From the NCBI GenBank assembly GCA_910577415.1, contig CAJTLK010000076.1:2495-9009 (forward strand): a DNA stretch of 6,515 bases. The letters are read 5' to 3'. The notes under the pieces were generated by a model, which was not told where the DNA came from, ran no database searches, and saw nothing but the letters and a program-made list of their open reading frames with translations. This DNA comes from an uncultured Oscillospiraceae bacterium (GTDB lineage: Bacteria; Bacillota; Clostridia; Oscillospirales; Oscillospiraceae). Positions 1-5,491 of this stretch are shown here, piece by piece (the first letter of the stretch is position 1; each line of letters opens with the position of its first letter). The position numbers were made by a program, and so were the translations under genes.

Positions 1-823
1 TGGTCAGCTCGGCCACGATGGCGTCAGCGCCGCCGAAGCCGGCGCCCTTGCCGGTAAAGACCTCGCCTCCCTCCACGGGAGCGGGAGTCTCGGAAGGCTC
101 GGGGGTCTCCGCCGGAGCCTCGCCCTTGGAGGCGGAAATGGCGGCGGCCACGGCGTCCTTTACGCCGGTGGAAGTGATGGTAGCGCCGGAAACGCCGTCG
201 ATGTCGGCGCTCTGGGCGGAGAGGACCTGCTTCTCCAGCTCAGCCAAGGCTCTGCCGCCGATCTCCGGGGTCTCCTTGTCGCCGGTGAGCTTCACAGCGG
301 CGATCTTGCCGTCGGCCACGGTGATCTCGGCCACGATGGCGTCAGCGCCGCCGAAGCCGGCGCCCTTGCCGGTGAAGGTCTCGCCGCCCACGATGGGCGC
401 GGCGGGAGTCTCAACAGGGGCGGGGGTGGGCGTGGGAACGCTCTCGCCCTTGGCCTGGGCGATGCAGCTGGCCACAGCCTCCTTCACGGCGTTAGAGGTC
501 AGGGTGGCGCCGGAGACGCCGTCGAACTCGGCGCTCTGGGCGGTCATGGCCGCGTCGGCCAGGACGGGGATGGCGGCGCCGCCATACTCCGGGGTCTCGC
601 TGTCGCCGGTAATGTCAACGGCGCTCATCACAGCGTCGGTAAAGGTGGCGCTGACCGTAACGCCATCGGGGCCAAAGCCCTGGGCGGTAGCGGTATATGT
701 ACCGGCGGTATAGGTGCCGGCGGCGCCCTTGGGAGCGCTCTTGCCCACTTGATAGACGGCCAGGCCCACACAGACGGCGGCGGCCAGGATCATGGCGATG
801 GGTCCCATGATTCTCTTGTTCAT
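1..823 (-). CDS. Membrane-anchored protein with tandem FMN-binding repeats, 3' end cut by window edge
   Basis: Reading from an ATG at 823-821, the frame stays open to base 1 (274 complete codons, no stop). Residues about 6-25 are a hydrophobic anchor or signal sequence without a good lipobox or clear AXA cleavage site. Two FMN-binding (PF04205-type) domains follow, about residues 37-120 and 147-230, each with the flavinylation motif DGVSGAT: Asp101-Thr107 and Asp209-Thr215. The threonines are the expected sites of phosphoester-linked FMN added by an ApbE-type flavin transferase. Pro/Glu/Thr-rich linkers (126-146, 234-250) separate the domains, and a third repeat begins at residue 252 where the window ends. 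Known family members carry electrons outside the cytoplasmic membrane, so this is probably an extracytosolic electron carrier. A partner role for the flavoprotein reductase encoded upstream on the same strand is inference. The start is supported by AGGAGA at 831-836. The total number of repeats is unknown. Confidence 0.88.
   Translation of the reverse strand, partial: MNKRIMGPIAMILAAAVCVGLAVYQVGKSAPKGAAGTYTAGTYTATAQGFGPDGVTVSATFTDAVMSAVDITGDSETPEYGGAAIPVLADAAMTAQSAEFDGVSGATLTSNAVKEAVASCIAQAKGESVPTPTPAPVETPAAPIVGGETFTGKGAGFGGADAIVAEITVADGKIAAVKLTGDKETPEIGGRALAELEKQVLSAQSADIDGVSGATITSTGVKDAVAAAISASKGEAPAETPEPSETPAPVEGGEVFTGKGAGFGGADAIVAELT
8..373 (-). repeat. 318-bp tandem repeat unit within the FMN-repeat gene
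   Basis: The 48 bases at 8-55 are identical to 326-373, an offset of 318 bp (106 codons), and similarity continues at protein level from the linker into the domain (GGE-FTGKGAGFGGADAIVAE in both copies). One unit equals one FMN-binding domain plus its linker. The near-perfect DNA identity suggests recent duplication or gene conversion, and the array continues beyond base 1. Confidence 0.85.
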
Positions 824-830
824 AACGATC

Positions 831-836
831 TCTCCT
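831..836 (-). promoter_or_regulatory. Ribosome binding site of the FMN-repeat gene
   Basis: AGGAGA on the minus strand lies 7 nt before the ATG at 823-821 and fixes this start. A small hairpin (5-bp stem CGCGG/CCGCG with a 5-nt loop, 841-855) sits immediately upstream in the leader. Confidence 0.8.
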
Positions 837-872
837 TCTTCGCGGTCTCTCCGCGATATTTTATCGGATAAT

Positions 873-901
873 ATTATAAAGCAAGACCCCTGAAATGGCA
901 A
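873..901 (-). promoter_or_regulatory. Sigma-A-type promoter of the FMN-repeat gene
   Basis: On the minus strand, TTGCCA (896-901) and a perfect TATAAT (873-878) are separated by exactly 17 bp. Transcription should start near 866 and give a leader of about 43 nt before the ATG at 823. It lies downstream of the terminator at 941-973, so this gene is probably a separate transcription unit from the reductase and may be expressed constitutively. Confidence 0.8.
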
Positions 902-940
902 CAGAAAATCGTGGAAAATAAAAAAGAGTTTTTGGGAAAG

Positions 941-973
941 AAAAAGGAGCGCCGGGCCTGCGCCCGGCGCTCC
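941..973 (-). terminator. Rho-independent terminator behind the reductase gene
   Basis: A perfect 12-bp GC-rich stem (946-957 with 962-973) closes on a 4-nt loop and is followed on the minus strand by five T residues (945-941) and a further T-rich stretch. The plus-strand side has no U-tract, so it acts on leftward transcription coming from the reductase gene, whose stop is at 1045-1047. Confidence 0.87.
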
Positions 974-1016
974 TCCCCCTCACGGAAAAGGAAAAAAGAG
1001 AGGTACTGGAAATAAA

Positions 1017-1035
1017 GGAGAAAACCTTTTTCTCC
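1017..1035 (-). terminator. Possible second, weaker hairpin just after the reductase stop codon
   Basis: GGAGAAAA (1017-1024) pairs with TTTTCTCC (1028-1035) around a 3-nt loop, 9 bp beyond the reductase stop, and on the minus strand is followed by TTTATTT. The stem is AT-rich and weaker than the one at 946-973. It may be a first terminator of a tandem pair or a 3'-end stabilising hairpin. Confidence 0.4.
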
Positions 1036-1044
1036 GTGAGGATG

Positions 1045-3528
1045 TTAGCTCTTGCCCTTGGCGGGGGTCCAGGTCACGAAGGGCACCTGCTTGCCGTAGC
1101 TCTCGGCGATGGCGATGCCCGCCAGACGGCCGCTGGTGATGGACCAGCCCTGGGTCAGGGCGTTGGTGTGCTCGGTCTGGTAGTAGGAGTTGCCCCAGAA
1201 GTTACTGGCGTCCTGGCCCACGGCGTACAGTCCAGGGATGACGGTCTTGTCGTCGGTGAGCACCTGGCACTTGGCGTTGACCGGGATGGCGCCCAGGGTG
1301 GTGTCGATGGCGGGGATGATCCGCACGCAGTAGAACGGACCCACGCTCTCGTCCAGGGGGTAGAGCATTTCGGGACGCTTGCCGAACTCCTCGTCCACGC
1401 CGGTCTTGATGGCGTTGAGGTACTTCTCGATGGTGGCGTTATACACGTCCATATCGAACACGCCCACCTTCTTGCCAAGCTCGGTCAGGGTATCGGCCTT
1501 CCAGCCCTGTCCGGCGTCGATGGCGGCCTGCATCTCGGCCTTGATGGTGGTGAAGGGCACACAGGCGCGGTCACGGTAGCCCACCATGGAGTCCCGGACC
1601 TCCTGGCTGATGAGGCTCTTGCAGCCGCCCTCCTCCATCACGTCCAGGTCGTGCTGGGAGAAGATGACGTAAGCCTCGCCCACGGTGTTCAGGGCGGCGG
1701 CGCCCTTAGCCAGAGGATCGGACGCGCCGAACTCCTCGTTGTAGAACCGCTCGCCGTTGGTGTTGACCTGAAGCAGGCCGGAGTAGTTGATGTTCTTCAT
1801 ATACCCGGCGTAGAAGTCCACCACCTCATTGGAGCAGAACTCGGCCAGATGGGGGTCCAGGTTCTGGGGATGGCCCGCACCCACGGCCTGGGCCATGAGC
1901 ATGCCGTCGCCCTCGCAGGTGGACAGGCCGTTGAGGTAATAGGTGTTGTGGAAATACTGGTCCAGCAGCTCGGGGCTTCCGGCAAAGCCGCCGGTGGCCA
2001 GGACCACCTGCCTGGCGTGGACCACGATCTCGGTTCCGTCGGTCTCCCGGGCCTTCACGCCCACCACGGCGCCGTTGGCGTCGGTGATCAGCTCATAGGC
2101 CCGGGAGGAGAGGAGGAGCTTGCCTCCCTTGGGCAGGAAGAAATCGTCGTAGAGGACCTGGTACTTCTTGGTGCCCTTGCCGGTATCCAGGCCGTTCTTG
2201 CCTTTCATGCCCACCTTCCCGAAGCCGGGGTCGTCGGTCTGATCCCACATGGTCTGGAGCCAGTCGGCGGTCTCGCCCGCCCGGTCCAGGAAGGCCCGGA
2301 CCACGGTGGAATCGGCGGTCCAATGGCTGTAATCCATCAGCTCATCAAAGAAGACGCCGGGATCGGTGATGAGGCTCTTGTCGTCGATGATGGTCTCCAG
2401 ATACTTGGAGCCGGGGGTAAAGGCGCCGGTGGAGCAGACGCTCTCGCCGCCCACCTTGGCGGTCTTCTCAATGACGATGACGTCCAGCCCCGCCTGTTGC
2501 AGGGTCAGCGCGGCGGTGGTGCCGCAGCCGCCTCCGCCTACCACGGCCACGTCACAGGTGTACTCCTCGGTGGCGGTGCTCCGGGGAGAGGCCTTCATAA
2601 AGCCAGTGATGTCCGCCCCGGCCTTCTCCAGGGCCTGTTGGACGCCGGAGAGAATGGCCTGGCTGGTCATGGTGCAGCCGCTCACCGCGTCCACCGCAAT
2701 GGACTGCTGCTCCACGATGGCCTTGGGCAGCTCGGTCATGGGCAGCTCGATAAAGCCGGGGGTGTCGTCGCAGGAGTCCACGGTGACGGACAAAATTTTG
2801 CTCTCATCCACTGTGACCGAGACCTTGGTGGGGGAGATGACCTTGGGGGAGCCAAAACGTCCGCCCTCGATGGTGCCCTCCTTCCACTTGCCGTACTCCT
2901 CGCCGGTATAGGTGCCGGGCTTCATGTGCTGGACCACGGCCACGGCCTTGGGGGCCAGGGACACGCCGCTCTGGGCCAGGGCGGCCTTGGCGGCGGTAAG
3001 GATGGCGCTGCTGGAAACGGTGGCGCCGGAGACGCCGTCCACGTCCACGGAGTTCTTGGCCAGCATAACGCCGGGCAACAGCTCCACGGCACGGCTTCCG
3101 ATGCCGGCGGTCTCCTTGCCGCCGTCCACCTTCACGTCGGTGAGGACGCTGTCGGCCAGGGTCAGGGTGACGGTGACGTCCCCGCCGAAGCCGTCAGCGG
3201 TGGCGGTAAAGGTCCCGGAGGGGGTGACTGCGCCGGTGGGGATCTTCAGGTCATTGCCCACCAGCTTGGCAACGCTGGGGTCGTTGGCGTCCCACTCTAC
3301 CTCAATACCCAGCAGGTCGCTGAGATAGCGCAGGGGGGCATAGGTGGCGCCGTTGTAGGAAAACACCTCAGCGGCGGTGCCGTCGGACTTGGCGGGGGTG
3401 ACGGGAGTGCCGTTCACCGTCATAGTCATGGGCAGCACGGAGATGTTCTTCTCCCCGCTGGCCGCCAGCGCGGCCACGCCCAGCACCATGACCAGGGCCA
3501 ACGCCAGCGCGGTGATCCTTTTCTTCAT
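1045..3528 (-). CDS. Secreted FMN/FAD flavoprotein reductase (fumarate reductase/flavocytochrome c superfamily), substrate unknown
   Basis: 827 residues. Residues 1-22 are a signal peptide with A-L-A at 20-22. Residues about 28-92 resemble the copper-amine-oxidase N-like stalk domain (TVNG, then an APLRYL segment). Two FMN-binding domains follow: about 105-190 with DGVSGAT (Asp164-Thr170) and about 204-302 with DAVSGCT (Asp280-Thr286), both plausible covalent FMN sites. From about 325 comes an FAD_binding_2 domain: VVGGGGCG (329-336), Glu354 at the end of beta-2, ATGGFAG (511-517), GERFYNEEF (592-600) and the C-terminal SGRLAG (799-804). Relatives are extracytosolic reductases of fumarate, urocanate and similar acceptors, with electrons passing from FMN to FAD to substrate. 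The His and Arg residues that bind fumarate seem to be absent here (733-785), so the acceptor cannot be named. The promoter region suggests control by the upstream MerR regulator. The start is supported by GAAGGGAG 12 nt upstream and by the signal peptide. Confidence 0.93.
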   Translation of the reverse strand: MKKRITALALALVMVLGVAALAASGEKNISVLPMTMTVNGTPVTPAKSDGTAAEVFSYNGATYAPLRYLSDLLGIEVEWDANDPSVAKLVGNDLKIPTGAVTPSGTFTATADGFGGDVTVTLTLADSVLTDVKVDGGKETAGIGSRAVELLPGVMLAKNSVDVDGVSGATVSSSAILTAAKAALAQSGVSLAPKAVAVVQHMKPGTYTGEEYGKWKEGTIEGGRFGSPKVISPTKVSVTVDESKILSVTVDSCDDTPGFIELPMTELPKAIVEQQSIAVDAVSGCTMTSQAILSGVQQALEKAGADITGFMKASPRSTATEEYTCDVAVVGGGGCGTTAALTLQQAGLDVIVIEKTAKVGGESVCSTGAFTPGSKYLETIIDDKSLITDPGVFFDELMDYSHWTADSTVVRAFLDRAGETADWLQTMWDQTDDPGFGKVGMKGKNGLDTGKGTKKYQVLYDDFFLPKGGKLLLSSRAYELITDANGAVVGVKARETDGTEIVVHARQVVLATGGFAGSPELLDQYFHNTYYLNGLSTCEGDGMLMAQAVGAGHPQNLDPHLAEFCSNEVVDFYAGYMKNINYSGLLQVNTNGERFYNEEFGASDPLAKGAAALNTVGEAYVIFSQHDLDVMEEGGCKSLISQEVRDSMVGYRDRACVPFTTIKAEMQAAIDAGQGWKADTLTELGKKVGVFDMDVYNATIEKYLNAIKTGVDEEFGKRPEMLYPLDESVGPFYCVRIIPAIDTTLGAIPVNAKCQVLTDDKTVIPGLYAVGQDASNFWGNSYYQTEHTNALTQGWSITSGRLAGIAIAESYGKQVPFVTWTPAKGKS

Positions 3529-3540
3529 AGTGTATGTTCT

Positions 3541-3548
3541 CTCCCTTC
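3541..3548 (-). promoter_or_regulatory. Ribosome binding site of the reductase gene
   Basis: GAAGGGAG on the minus strand lies 12 nt before the ATG at 3528-3526. The spacing is somewhat long, but the lysine-rich signal peptide start that follows (MKKR) supports this ATG and no better in-frame start exists nearby. Confidence 0.65.
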
Positions 3549-3578
3549 TGTTTTGAGGGCTTCCCCTCGTATACAGCC

Positions 3579-3610
3579 ATCATAAAACAGTAAACCGGGT
3601 TTACTGTCAA
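3579..3610 (-). promoter_or_regulatory. MerR-type promoter and 21-bp palindromic operator of the reductase gene
   Basis: On the minus strand a perfect TTGACA (3605-3610) and a TATGAT (3579-3584, 5 of 6 to consensus) are separated by 20 bp instead of 17. The spacer is filled by a perfect inverted repeat: half-sites ACAGTAAACC (3587-3596) and GGTTTACTGT (3598-3607) around one central base at 3597. The palindrome overlaps the last three bases of the -35. This matches known MerR-family promoters (for example the ZntR target), where the regulator untwists an over-long spacer to activate. The MerR gene directly upstream is the obvious ligand. Transcription should start near 3572, leaving a leader of about 44 nt. 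Confidence 0.82.
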
Positions 3611-3644
3611 GAGCGGGCGGGAAATTTATTTCCCGCCCGCTCTT
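3609..3644 (-). terminator. Long perfect hairpin over the end of the MerR gene (terminator or attenuator)
   Basis: A perfect 17-bp stem (3609-3625 with 3628-3644) with a 2-base centre spans the last codons and the TAA stop (3628-3626) of the MerR gene. Only two T residues follow on the minus strand before the reductase -35 element, which it overlaps by two bases. It could terminate the regulator transcript or protect its 3' end. The missing U-tract makes simple Rho-independent termination uncertain. Confidence 0.55.
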
Positions 3645-4420
3645 ACCGGCATGTAGACAATATTCAGATTGCACCGCTTTCCGTCCCGGATGGTGGGGAG
3701 CTGGACGGCGGAGGTCATGTCCCCCGTGGGGACCCAACCCCTGGCGCACACCCAGTCATATAGCTCCCGGAACCCTTCCACCTCTCCAATGGGGTTGCAG
3801 AGGTTTGCCACCAGGCAAAGCTCCTCTCCCTGGTAGATGGCTCCCCGCAGCGGCAGGCCCAGCCGCCGGGCCTCCTCCGCGCCGACGCACATCCCTTTGC
3901 TCTTCAGGGGCTTTCCGTCCTTGTCCAGGGGCTGCTTGGCCAGCATCACCGGGGGCGCGGCCATCATCCAGCGCTTCTCCGCCTCCCGCAGCCAGCTCCC
4001 GCTCTCCTCCACCCGCTCCCCTTCCAGGGGCAGGTAGTAGGTGGGGGCGATGACGCGGATGGAGCGCTCCTCCCGGTATGAGTAAGCCCGCCGCGCCAGC
4101 TCCTGTTGGCTCCGCAGCAGCTCCCTCTTGTCCTCCAGGGCCTTGATCTCCTCCTCCATGAGCCTGTCCCGCTCCTCCAGGGCGGAGAGGATGTGCCCTT
4201 CGTCCTTTTGCAAGACCAGGTCGGCGGCCTCCTCCAGGGTAAAGCCTACGGCGGCGTACCCCCGGACCTGCTGAACAACGGTCAGGCTGGTCCGGTCATA
4301 GTAGCGGTAGCCGTTGCTCTCATCCCGGACGGAGCGGAGAAGCCCCTTGCGCTCCAAAAAGCGCACCCCCTCCTTGGTCATGCCCAGAATTTCCGCCGCC
4401 TCGCCGATCCGGTACAGCAT
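3626..4420 (-). CDS. MerR-family transcription regulator with GyrI-like effector-binding domain
   Basis: 264 residues. Residues 1-70 form a MerR winged helix-turn-helix: YRIGEAAEILGMTKEGVRFLERKGLL for the helix-turn-helix region, then the wing motif NGYRYY (36-41) and a second helical pair ending in GFTLEEA (59-65). A charged helix at about 78-113 is the dimerising coiled coil. Residues about 120-260 resemble the GyrI-like/BmrR effector-binding fold, including GFRELYDWVCARGW (216-229). Multidrug regulators such as BmrR have this layout and bind bulky or hydrophobic small molecules. The short metal-binding C-terminus of MerR/ZntR is absent, so metal sensing is unlikely. It lies 97 bp upstream of the reductase on the same strand, and the palindrome in that gap is its likely operator. 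AAAGGGGG at 4428-4435 supports the ATG. The nature of the inducer is unknown. Confidence 0.92.
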   Translation of the reverse strand: MLYRIGEAAEILGMTKEGVRFLERKGLLRSVRDESNGYRYYDRTSLTVVQQVRGYAAVGFTLEEAADLVLQKDEGHILSALEERDRLMEEEIKALEDKRELLRSQQELARRAYSYREERSIRVIAPTYYLPLEGERVEESGSWLREAEKRWMMAAPPVMLAKQPLDKDGKPLKSKGMCVGAEEARRLGLPLRGAIYQGEELCLVANLCNPIGEVEGFRELYDWVCARGWVPTGDMTSAVQLPTIRDGKRCNLNIVYMPVRAGGK

Positions 4421-4590
4421 CCCGCCGCCCCCTTTCTACATATATCGTAAGGATAGCACAACTTCCAAAGAAAAGCTACAAAGGAGGAAAAAACTGTGCT
4501 AAACTTAGGAATGTAAAAGGAATTTGACACAGATGCAAAACGAAATTGGTTTACTTTCGATAAGATTTTTTGCAAAATGGGGGTACGGAT
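4421..4590. promoter_or_regulatory. Divergent intergenic region between the MerR and XRE genes
   Basis: AT-rich 170 bp carrying start signals for both genes. Leftward: a TATCCT (4450-4455) with TTGTAG (4476-4481) 20 bp upstream is a weak promoter candidate for the MerR gene, without a convincing dyad in its spacer. Rightward: a perfect TTGACA at 4524-4529 is present, but the best -10 candidates (TTTACT at 4550-4555, 20-bp spacing) are poor. An inverted repeat CGAAA-N9-TTTCG (4541-4559) could be an XRE operator. GGTTTACTTT at 4548-4557 matches 9 of 10 bases of one half-site of the reductase palindrome. Confidence 0.45.
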
Positions 4591-5040
4591 ATGGAATTGA
4601 AAGACAAGCTGGTCTCTCTGCGAAAAAAGAGCGGGCTTTCTCAGGCGCTCCTGGCGGAAAAGCTGGCGGTGTCCCGTCAGACCGTGTCCAACTGGGAGCT
4701 GGGCGAGATCCTTCCGTCCACGGATAACCTGGTGCGGCTGAGCAAGCTGTACGGCGTTTCCCTTGACTATCTGGTCAGCGACGACGTAGAGCATCCGGCT
4801 GTCGCCGTGGCGGTGGCGGAAAGGCCGGGGGAACAGATAATGGAAAGCCCCCGGCGGAAGACCGTTCTCACCGGGGTCGTCATCGTCTTTGCCATCGCTC
4901 TGGTCCTCGCCCTTTTGTACCTTGTCTTCTCCATGGGATACGGCAAGGGCGTGGAGGACGCCGCCCCGTCCTATCCCGTTCACACGGCGGTGCTGGGTGA
5001 AGATGATTTTGAAGATCCCGGCAGCCTGGTCGGCTGGTAA
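4591..5040 (+). CDS. XRE-family helix-turn-helix protein with one C-terminal membrane segment
   Basis: 149 residues from the ATG at 4591. Residues about 4-62 form a Cro/C1-type helix-turn-helix: LVSLRKKSGLSQALLAEKL, then the recognition stretch VSRQTVSNWELG (27-38) and LSKLYGVSLDYLV (50-62). A linker of about 25 residues leads to a basic RRK (88-90) and a hydrophobic helix (91-114), so the DNA-binding domain is cytoplasmic and the acidic 30-residue tail is outside. Such membrane-tethered XRE proteins are common in Firmicutes, and their signals are mostly unknown. A longer version starting at a TTG (4570) is possible but less likely, because the G-rich ribosome site (4579-4583) lies just before 4591. 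The secreted-protein gene starts 31 bp downstream and is probably cotranscribed. The tail might sense an envelope or extracellular cue, which is inference. Confidence 0.88.
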   Translation: MELKDKLVSLRKKSGLSQALLAEKLAVSRQTVSNWELGEILPSTDNLVRLSKLYGVSLDYLVSDDVEHPAVAVAVAERPGEQIMESPRRKTVLTGVVIVFAIALVLALLYLVFSMGYGKGVEDAAPSYPVHTAVLGEDDFEDPGSLVGW

Positions 5041-5054
5041 CTATTTAAATTATT

Positions 5055-5066
5055 AGAAAGGGGGTG
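5055..5066 (+). promoter_or_regulatory. Strong ribosome binding site of the small secreted protein
   Basis: AGAAAGGGGGTG ends 5 nt before the ATG at 5072. It is the strongest ribosome site in the window and suggests efficient translation of the secreted protein relative to the XRE gene before it. Confidence 0.75.
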
Positions 5067-5071
5067 AAACT

Positions 5072-5491
5072 ATGAAGATGAGGAAATGTTTTGGTCTCAT
5101 GCTGGCCTTTGCTCTTGTCGTGAGCAGTCTCGGCGCCTCCACTCTGGCGGCGGAACCCCAGGCCGACGCAGACCCGGACCCGGCCATTGAAAGAGCCTCC
5201 GGCTGGTTCAATGAGACCGTTTCCGCCGGAAAAGTCAAAAAGATTGGCTCCGCCATTTCCTTACGGGTCGGAGAAGTCGTAAGGTTTGAAGTAAACTACT
5301 CTCCCAAAGACGCCACCGTGGACTTTGGCATTGTGGATGCCAACAACGTGTTCTACTACATCACTTCCACCACAGGCTCAATAAACGGTGAAGTGGAGGC
5401 CCCGGAAAACGGGTCGTACACTCCGGCCATCCGCAACAACTCTTCCGGCTCCATCAGCGTGGCCGGAATCATAGGGGCTTACATAGAGTAA
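5072..5491 (+). CDS. Small secreted beta-rich protein of unknown function
   Basis: 139 residues. Residues 1-27 are a clear signal peptide (basic MKMRK, hydrophobic core, cleavage probably after ALAA-type residues near 26-27). An acidic, Asp/Pro-rich stretch (28-40) follows. The rest alternates short beta-strand-like segments and turns: ISLRVGEVVRFEVNYSP (62-78), VDFGIVDANNVFYYI (83-97) and a C-terminal YTPAIRNNSSGSISVAGII (116-134). The pattern suggests a compact beta-sandwich that may bind a ligand or associate with the surface, with no cysteine in the mature part, no sortase motif and no visible catalytic motif. It follows the membrane-tethered XRE gene by 31 bp, so the two probably form an operon. 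I do not recognise a named family. Functions such as signal ligand, surface factor or target of the regulator are guesses. Confidence 0.83.
   Translation: MKMRKCFGLMLAFALVVSSLGASTLAAEPQADADPDPAIERASGWFNETVSAGKVKKIGSAISLRVGEVVRFEVNYSPKDATVDFGIVDANNVFYYITSTTGSINGEVEAPENGSYTPAIRNNSSGSISVAGIIGAYIE

Noticed and set aside
8..373. Repeated sequence considered as a CRISPR array or insertion-sequence ends
   Set aside because: The copies are 318 bp apart, in frame, and code for the start of FMN-binding domains. There are no short regular spacers and no flanking target duplications.
18..713. A 231-codon plus-strand frame with internal repeats
   Set aside because: The repeats are the mirror of the tandem FMN-binding domains on the minus strand. 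The product is Ala/Pro/Ser/Val-rich with no recognisable fold, and there is no ribosome site before its start.
979..1040. Imperfect inverted repeat CTCACGGA/TCCGTGAG around the region after the reductase stop
   Set aside because: The 8-bp arms are 46 bases apart, and smaller, better hairpins lie inside. It adds little to the terminators already called, though it might extend them.
1036..3585. An 849-codon open frame on the plus strand that covers the whole reductase gene
   Set aside because: It is the antisense shadow of a GC3-biased gene. Its product is a low-complexity Gly/His/Leu/Ala/Val-rich chain without any domain, while the opposite strand has a signal peptide, two FMN motifs and an FAD fold, plus a fitting promoter and terminator.
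3626..4420. Metal-sensing function for the MerR protein
   Set aside because: Cysteines are present in the C-terminal domain (178, 202, 208, 225, 250), but they are not in the short metal-binding loop typical of MerR, CueR or ZntR, and the protein is about twice their length with a GyrI-like ligand domain.
4570..4590. A TTG start that would lengthen the XRE protein by seven residues
   Set aside because: The G-run that serves as ribosome site for the ATG at 4591 would lie inside the longer frame, and the added residues do not belong to the helix-turn-helix fold.
4378..4983. A 201-codon minus-strand frame across the MerR-XRE intergenic region
   Set aside because: It overlaps the XRE gene antisense and crosses the promoter region and the MerR start. 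The product resembles no family, and both genes it overlaps are well supported.
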